Position numbers and translations under genes: made by a program. Positions 1-6,400 of a stretch of DNA of 7,869 nt are shown here, one piece after another. Source of the DNA: JBEKIK01 sp049509395 (GTDB lineage: Bacteria; Planctomycetota; Planctomycetia; Pirellulales; Thermoguttaceae); NCBI GenBank assembly GCA_049509395.1, contig JBEKZY010000464.1, forward strand, positions 1-7,869, written 5' to 3'. The first letter of the stretch is position 1, and each line of letters begins with the position of its first letter. Below the pieces are notes generated by a model, which was given only the letters and a program-made list of their open reading frames with translations, made no database searches and was not told the origin of the DNA.

Positions 1-312
1 AACCGCCGTTGGCAAGCAACGCAATTATCCGCAATGTTGAATATTCACCCCAGCATTTGACAGGCACGTCCGCGCGGTTAATCGCCGATCGGAGGTCGTG
101 TTCTATTGCCGGTTTTATAGACCTGGTGCATGTCAACGTTGTTTATAGGAAAAGGCCGAATTTGCTCGAACACAACTTGCTTTTGCAGGTCGGTAATAGA
201 ATGTGTTGATTGTGAATTGCATCCATGAAGCAATGGAGAAGGCAAAATATTGAGAACTGTTTGGAATGTTACCCGCGTTAACTTTTTTTACTTTTTGAAA
301 GGACAATGTCTT
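1..312. other. AT-rich leader, no gene supported
   Basis: This stretch lies upstream of the giant gene and differs from it in composition: 181-240 is 23/60 G+C and 241-300 is 19/60, while the gene body often exceeds 60%. All three plus frames are short. One frame is open from the window edge to a stop at about 207-209 and could be the tail of an upstream gene, but its translation is not recognisable and has no supporting composition. The giant gene's own frame has stops at 58-60 and 226-228, so the gene cannot begin upstream of 229. A T-rich run (284-296) sits just before the ribosome-binding site. An 8-bp palindrome at 134-141 lies between two TTTATAG heptamers. I see no convincing sigma-70 promoter, terminator or RNA gene. 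Confidence 0.6.
297..303 (+). promoter_or_regulatory. Ribosome-binding site of the giant gene
   Basis: GAAAGGA ends 9 nt before the ATG at 313, a normal Shine-Dalgarno spacing. This decides the start. Another ATG at 306, in a different frame, is only 2 nt from the AGGA core and opens a frame of just 13 codons. The signal peptide also begins directly at 313. Confidence 0.75.
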
Positions 313-405
313 ATGATTCGGCAATTATATGGTTCTTACCTCAATAAGTTTGTTGGATTGCTGATTATTAGTATCTTTCTTTTCACGGCAGCGACCTCAC
401 TTGCA
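313..405 (+). other. Sec signal peptide (residues 1-31)
   Basis: The short n-region carries Arg3 and Lys12. A hydrophobic core follows, roughly residues 13-27 (FVGLLIISIFLFTAA). The end, Thr-Ser-Leu-Ala before Val32, fits signal peptidase I with Ser at -3 and Ala at -1. No lipobox cysteine is present, so a lipoprotein is unlikely. The mature chain begins at the first Trp-rich module. The n-region is not the extended type (ESPR) seen in some proteobacterial autotransporters. Confidence 0.85.
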
Positions 406-3400
406 GTTACGCTTACATGGAACCCCGCGGGCGGGCCTGTCGGCACATGGGATTACGGGACTGCAAATTGGTCTGGAAGTTCCACTACGTGGATCTCCGG
501 CTACGACGCCGTTTTCGGCTCCGGAATTCTTCCTAACAACTTTACCGCGGGCGGCCTGGTTACGGTCGATGCGGGCGGCATCTCGGTCCAAAATATGACT
601 TTCAATCTGGACGGCTATACTATTGGCGGATTAACGCCGGGGGCGGGCGGCCCGATTACGCTGACTGGAACGCCAACGATTACAGTCGCTAACGGCGCTA
701 CCGCGACCATTAACTCCTTCATAAGCGGGACTGGCATCGGTTTGACCAAGTCGGGCTCAGGGACTCTTACTTTCGCTGCCTCCAACAGCTACAGCGGCGG
801 CACGACGGTCAACACCGGAACGTTGCAGATCACCGACCTCAACGGTTTAGGCGCGGCAACCGGGGCTGTTTCGGTTAGTTTCGGCGCCACCCTCTGGCTC
901 AATTATCAATCTGCTACCCAAGCCGACTATTCCTACGCTTCTAATGCCATAAGCGGCCCGAGCGGGGCAACGCTGAAGATAACGGGTCCGGGCACTGGTT
1001 GGAGCACCGCCATCATTAACGGCGACCTCAGCGGTTTCCAAGGATTGATCGATCTATACCCCAATGCCACCACCGGCAATGGGAAAACGAGGTTAAGCGG
1101 CGCTTCTGGATTTCAGCCATCCAGCAATGCGACCATCAGGGTGAATAACGGTACCACGCTCTATCTCAACCAACCGCTCACATACAATTCCAGTCTGCAA
1201 CTGTGGGGCGCGCCAACTACCGCCGAGAGTACTTTGGGGCAACTGCGCATGGAAGTAGGCGCGAATTATGCCGGCTCGGTTGCTTTGTACGGGAATTCAT
1301 CAATTGGCAGCAGCGGCAACTCTACCGTTAGCGGTAACATCGGCGAAAACGGCGGCCCTTGGAATTTAACTAAGGCATCCGGCACCGGCAATACGCTCTT
1401 CCTCACCGGCAACAACAGCTACACCGGCACGACAACTGTCACCAACGGCACGTTGCAGATTGGCGTCGGCGGTTTGACAGGCTCTCTTGGCGCCGGGACC
1501 GTCACCGACAACGCTACGCTGTCGCTCAATCGCGGAGACAACATCACTGTGGCGAACGCCATCACCGGCACTGGAGCAATAAACAAGTACGGCTATGGCA
1601 CGACTACATTAACTAGCAACGGCAACACCTACTCAGGCGCGACTAACGTGTTGGCCGGCACCCTGCAAATCGGGGACGGTACAAACGGCGTCAAGGGAGC
1701 CGGCGCCGTCGCCTTTAATGGCACGGCCACGTTAAACTTTAACGAACCTGCCGGGAGCGCCCAGGCAAATACCACGCTGGCCTTTACTACCGGCGACGGC
1801 ACGGTTCAGTCCACCTACGGAGGCGGCGGCCTCAACACCAGCGTCACCTTTACGACGCGTTCACGCACGGCCGGCGCTACCGGAAACTTCGTTGTCAGCG
1901 GAGGCGCCAACGGCAGTACCAATCGAATCAATCTGACACAGGCCGCCGGCTTCATCGATCAAGGCACATTTTTCGGCGGCGGCAATTACGCTTATATGGA
2001 CGGGCTCAATACATTTGTCCGCGGCATCAATTACGGCGGCGATGCCAATAGCGCCACCAGCGCCGGCGCCTTGACTCTGGCCGGGATCAACTACCAGGAG
2101 TTCACCGGCGCAGTCACGGCCCAGGCTAGCGCCACCTTCACCACGCTGCAGGACAGCAACAATTCCAACTTCACACTAGCTAGCGGCGCCACGGTGACGA
2201 CCAATGGCATCCTCAAAACCGGCAACGTTGCGGGCGGCGCCACCATCAGCGGCGGCGCGGCCATTACACCGGGCAGCGGCGCTGAATTGGTCATTCGTAC
2301 CGACGGACCCAACGACACCCTGACCATAAATACCCCGATTACCGCCAACGGCACCAACGCCCTGACCAAGAGCGGCGCCGGCACACTGAATCTGTATGGT
2401 GCGAACACCTACACCGGCCAGACATATGTCGACGGCGGCGTCCTCAATATGTATGGCACACTCGGTATCGCGCCGGCAGTAGCAGCGGGCATTATCAATG
2501 TCACCGGCAACGCCGTACTCAACATCCAGTCCGGTGCAAACATCCGTGTTAATAATACCAGCTTGGAGGTCGGCAATTCTCCCTGGGTTGGAGGCTCTGT
2601 TTATCAGTCCGGCGGAACGGTTACCGGCATTAACCAGATGCAGCTCGGGTATTCCAACATCGGCTCGTATGGTTATTACAGCCTTTCGGGTGGATCGCTT
2701 ACCGTGTCTGAACTCGACGACGGTGGGTTCACCGGCGCCAGCGTGGGTGTCTTGGATATTTCCGGCACCGGGTCGATGACCGTGACAAGCTGGCTTGTCC
2801 CGGCTCGCGGCACTGGTGGCACTGGCGTTATAAACATGACCGGCGGTACCCTTACATACAACGGCCCTACCGGCCAGTTTCTCGCGAACTGGAACGGTTA
2901 CAATTACATCCAAAGCTCCACCGTGATCAACGTCAAAAATGCCAGTCTACTGGCGGCGGCGGCTGATGTGAGTTTGATGCAAACCGGTGCTATTGGTAAA
3001 TTGGGCGAGATCAACCTTCTCACCGGCGGCGTCTTCCAAGCCCACAGTATTACCCCAGGCTCCGCGACCGGCACCTCGCTGGTGAACTTCAACGGCGGTA
3101 CGCTCAAGGCGTCTACAGTTAACACGACCTTCCTCACCAATGCCAATCTTACAGGCGTTTACGTCTACGGCAACGGCGGAACGATCGACAACAATGGCGT
3201 CGCAGTCACCGTGGGCTTACCGCTTCTGGCGCCTACCGGCAGCGGCGTGAGCAACACCGTCACGATCACCGCCGGCGGAAGCGGCTATACCGGCGCTCCG
3301 GCCGTTAGGATCACAGGCAACGGCGTGGGCGCGGCAGGCTACGCAACTGTTTCCGGCGGCCAGGTCACTGGCATTGTAATTACCAATCCCGGCACCGGAT

Positions 3401-6400
3401 ACACCGGTACGCCAACGATTAGTCTTTTAGGCGGCGGTGGCGGCGGCGCAAGCACTTCCGCACTTACCCTCGCCGCAAATACGAGCGGCGGCATGACTTT
3501 CACCGGTTCCGGCACCACTACTCTTACCAGCAGCACAAGCACCTACACCGGCACAACGACGGTGAACAGCGGCACACTGCTCTTTAGCGGCTCCGCTGTG
3601 CTAGACAACAGCAGCGGCATCAACATAAACGGCAGCGGCGCGAAACTGGTGCAAAACAGTTCGACTCCCATTGGAACTCCGGTGACTGTCACCAACGGCA
3701 CGCTCGACGGCACCTCGACAGTCAACTCCGTGGTAGTGGCCAGCGGGATCGGCAACACCATCGCCAACGGCGGCGGCATCGGGACGAATCCTTTTACCAT
3801 CAACTCGTTGACCTTCAGCGGCGCGGGCGCATTGCAACTGAGCACAACCCCCACGACAACGTCGCCGGTTCTTAATGTCAGCACCTTGACCACCGGCTCA
3901 GTCGCCGGTTCCATCAAGGTTAACGCCAGCAGCGCCTCTTGGGCCCCCACGACGTATTATTTGGTCAACTATACCACTCTTAACGGCCTGGGATTTGGGG
4001 CCTTTACAAAGGGAACCATTGTGGGCCTAAGCAACCGCCAGAGCGCCACGCTCACGAGCCTGGCCAACACTATCGCCTTGACGATTGCCGGCGACAATCC
4101 CGTGTGGACCGGTGCAATAGCGTCGGGCAACCCGGGGTACGGTAAATGGACAACGGCAACGCTTGCCTCGCCCAAGAACTGGCAGTTGATCACCAGCGGC
4201 ACGCCTACCGATTATATTGCCGGCGACAACGTGCTGTTTGACGACACAGTCCTCGTAAGCGGCGGCACTTACAACGTCAATATTTCCGATGCCAACGTTT
4301 CTCCGAGCATGGTAAGATTCAATAATAATGCAGGGCTTTACACCATATCATCCACCGGATCTTATGGCATTACCGGCGCCGGAAGCCTGACCATTGACGG
4401 CTATGGCGGTGTTACTCTCAATACCGCCAATTCCTACAGCGGTGGAACTATGCTCAACAACGGCGCGCTGAACATCAACAACGCCTCCGCCATCGGCACT
4501 GGTGCGTTGACTATCACCGCCAACACGGCCATTGACAACACCAGCGGATCGCCGATAACTCTGACGACCGCCAATTTGCAGAACTGGAACGGCGACTTCA
4601 CCTTCGGCGGCACGAACGACCTGAACCTGGGCACCGGCGCGGTGACGCTGAACGCCACGCCAACAATCACCGTTAACACCGCCTATCTCCCCAACACCGG
4701 CACGCTCACCGTGGGCGGCGCTATCAGCGGCGCAGGGTTTGGCATTACCAAGGCCGGATTAGGTACGCTGGTGCTTACCGGTGCGAACACGTATTCCGGC
4801 AATACCACCGTAAACGCCGGCATGCTGACTGTGGGGCCGGGCGGCTCGATCGACAGCTCGGCGAACTCCGACAGTAACATTTCTGTCGCAAGCGGCGCTG
4901 CCTTCAACATGAACGGCGGCAACGTGACTCTCGGTAATAACGTTTTTACGGCCGCCAATAACAATAACTTAATGATGCTCGCGAACGACTCGGCGTTTAA
5001 TATCGCGTCGGGCACGCTCACGTGCTCCAACGGCGCTACGAGTTGGAACCAAATCCGGGGCACGTTCACGCAAACCGGCGGCTCCTTCGTGACCCGGGGC
5101 TTTAGCATGTCGGACGGCAATGGCGTAACAAGCAACTACTACTTGGTCGGAACCGGTGCGATGTCGGTGGGCCAAGGCAATTGGGCCAGCTTGCCCGTCG
5201 GCGCCCGTGGCATAGCCAGCTTTTACATGAGCGGATCCTCTTCGCTCACCGTCACCGGGGCTGCGAATCCAGCTAATAATAACGCCAATCAATTGGTCGT
5301 CGGGGCTGTGTTTAGCAATGCTGATGCCGGCACCCACTTGTTTGTGCAGCAGGGCGGTACTATTACGACCAACGGGTTGGCGGTCGGTTCTTTCAGCGTC
5401 ACAGGTAGTGCGTCCGCGCCGGGCGTTTACTTCCTTAACGGCGGCACGCTGATCACCAGCACCCTGACGAAGGGTGCAGGGAGCACCGGCACTCTGAACT
5501 TCGGCGGCGGTACTCTTAGAACCGGCACAGCCTTCAGCACTGATACCGCGCTGACCACAAACATCAACTCCGGCGGCGCCATTATCGACACCACCGGCGG
5601 CGATCTCACCTGGAGCGGTGTTCTGGCCGCCGGAACCACCGGCAGCGCCGGATTCACCAGCCTTACCAACACCGATGGTGTGTACACCTACGTGCCCGGG
5701 GTGACATTTATCGGCGCATGCACTACACCCGCTACGGGCATCGCTGTACTCAACCAGGCCGGCCAGGTCGCCGATATCGTTGTCACAAACCCCGGCTCCG
5801 GCTACACATCGGCCCCGACAATCAGCATCGACGCGCCCTCCAGCGGCAGCGCCGCCACGGCCACCGGCACTTTCAACGCCAATCCCGGCGGCCTCACCAA
5901 AATCGGCGCCGGCACGCTGACACTTCCCAACACGAACACCTACACGGGTCCGACCGCGGTGAGTGCCGGAAAACTGCTCTTAAGCGGCGCCGGTTCGATC
6001 AATACCAGCAGCGGCATCACTATTAATGGCAGCGCCGCGAAGTTCGTGCAAAGCAGTTCGGTTCCGGTCTCGGCTCCCGTGACCGTCACCACCGGCACGC
6101 TCGACGGCACCACGACGGTCAACACCGTGGTGGTGACTGCGGGAACCGGTGGAATCGTCTCCAACGGCGATGGCACCACGAATCCGTTGACTATCGGCTC
6201 GCTGACCTTCAGCGGCGCGGGCGCGCTAAGTTTGAACACTGCGGGCGCGGTGGCCCTTAATACCACCACCTTGACCGCCAGCGGAGGCGCTGGTTCAGTT
6301 ACCGTCAATGCCGCCGCCACCACTTGGACCAGCGGGACAGTATACGATTTGGTCAGCTACACCGGCGCCATCGGCGGCACGGGATTTTCGGCCTTTACAA

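Larger units (their letters stand above)
2350..4728 (+). repeat. Super-unit 1 of a tandem duplication of about 2.4 kb
   Basis: Order of blocks: PATR 4; a QSGGTVTGINQ.MQLGYS stretch (2605 on); NFNGGTL (3085-3105); the G-x-GYT pair (3271-3450); PATR 5; the GTLDGT block; the W-T-G/VLFDD head; PATR 6; and an NWNGDFTF tail. Each landmark has a counterpart 2,376-2,466 bp downstream, in the same order. The copies are clearly diverged in most places. Confidence 0.75.

Noticed and set aside
57..83. TTGACA (57-62) with TTAATC (78-83) as a sigma-70 promoter
   Set aside because: The spacer is 15 bp, the -10 match is weak, and it would leave a leader of over 200 nt. The -35 hexamer alone is not enough.
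9..209. Possible TTG-start gene or tail of an upstream gene in the leader
   Set aside because: The 66-residue translation has no recognisable family and the start is only a TTG. An upstream gene's C-terminus cannot be excluded, but nothing positive supports it.
216..234. ATTGC/GCAAT inverted repeat as a hairpin
   Set aside because: A 5-bp stem with a 9-nt loop is too weak for a terminator or riboswitch, and no T-run follows it directly.
306..347. 13-codon frame starting at ATG 306 that overlaps the start of the giant gene
   Set aside because: Its ATG is only 2 nt from the AGGA core, too close for good initiation, and such a short overlap is common by chance.
2176..2913. Minus-strand open frame of 245 codons, the longest opposite-strand frame in the window
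   Set aside because: It lies wholly inside the clear plus-strand repeat gene. Its Ala/Val/Gly/Arg-rich translation mirrors the GGC/ACC/AAC codons of the sense strand and shows no domain. Similar antisense frames occur all along the gene (3543-3950, 4683-5135, 5940-6323), as expected from codon bias.
5718..6026. Plus-strand open frame of 102 codons in another frame
   Set aside because: His/Arg-rich out-of-frame reading of the PATR 8 region. The sense frame is intact through it, and there is no ribosome-binding site or recognisable product.
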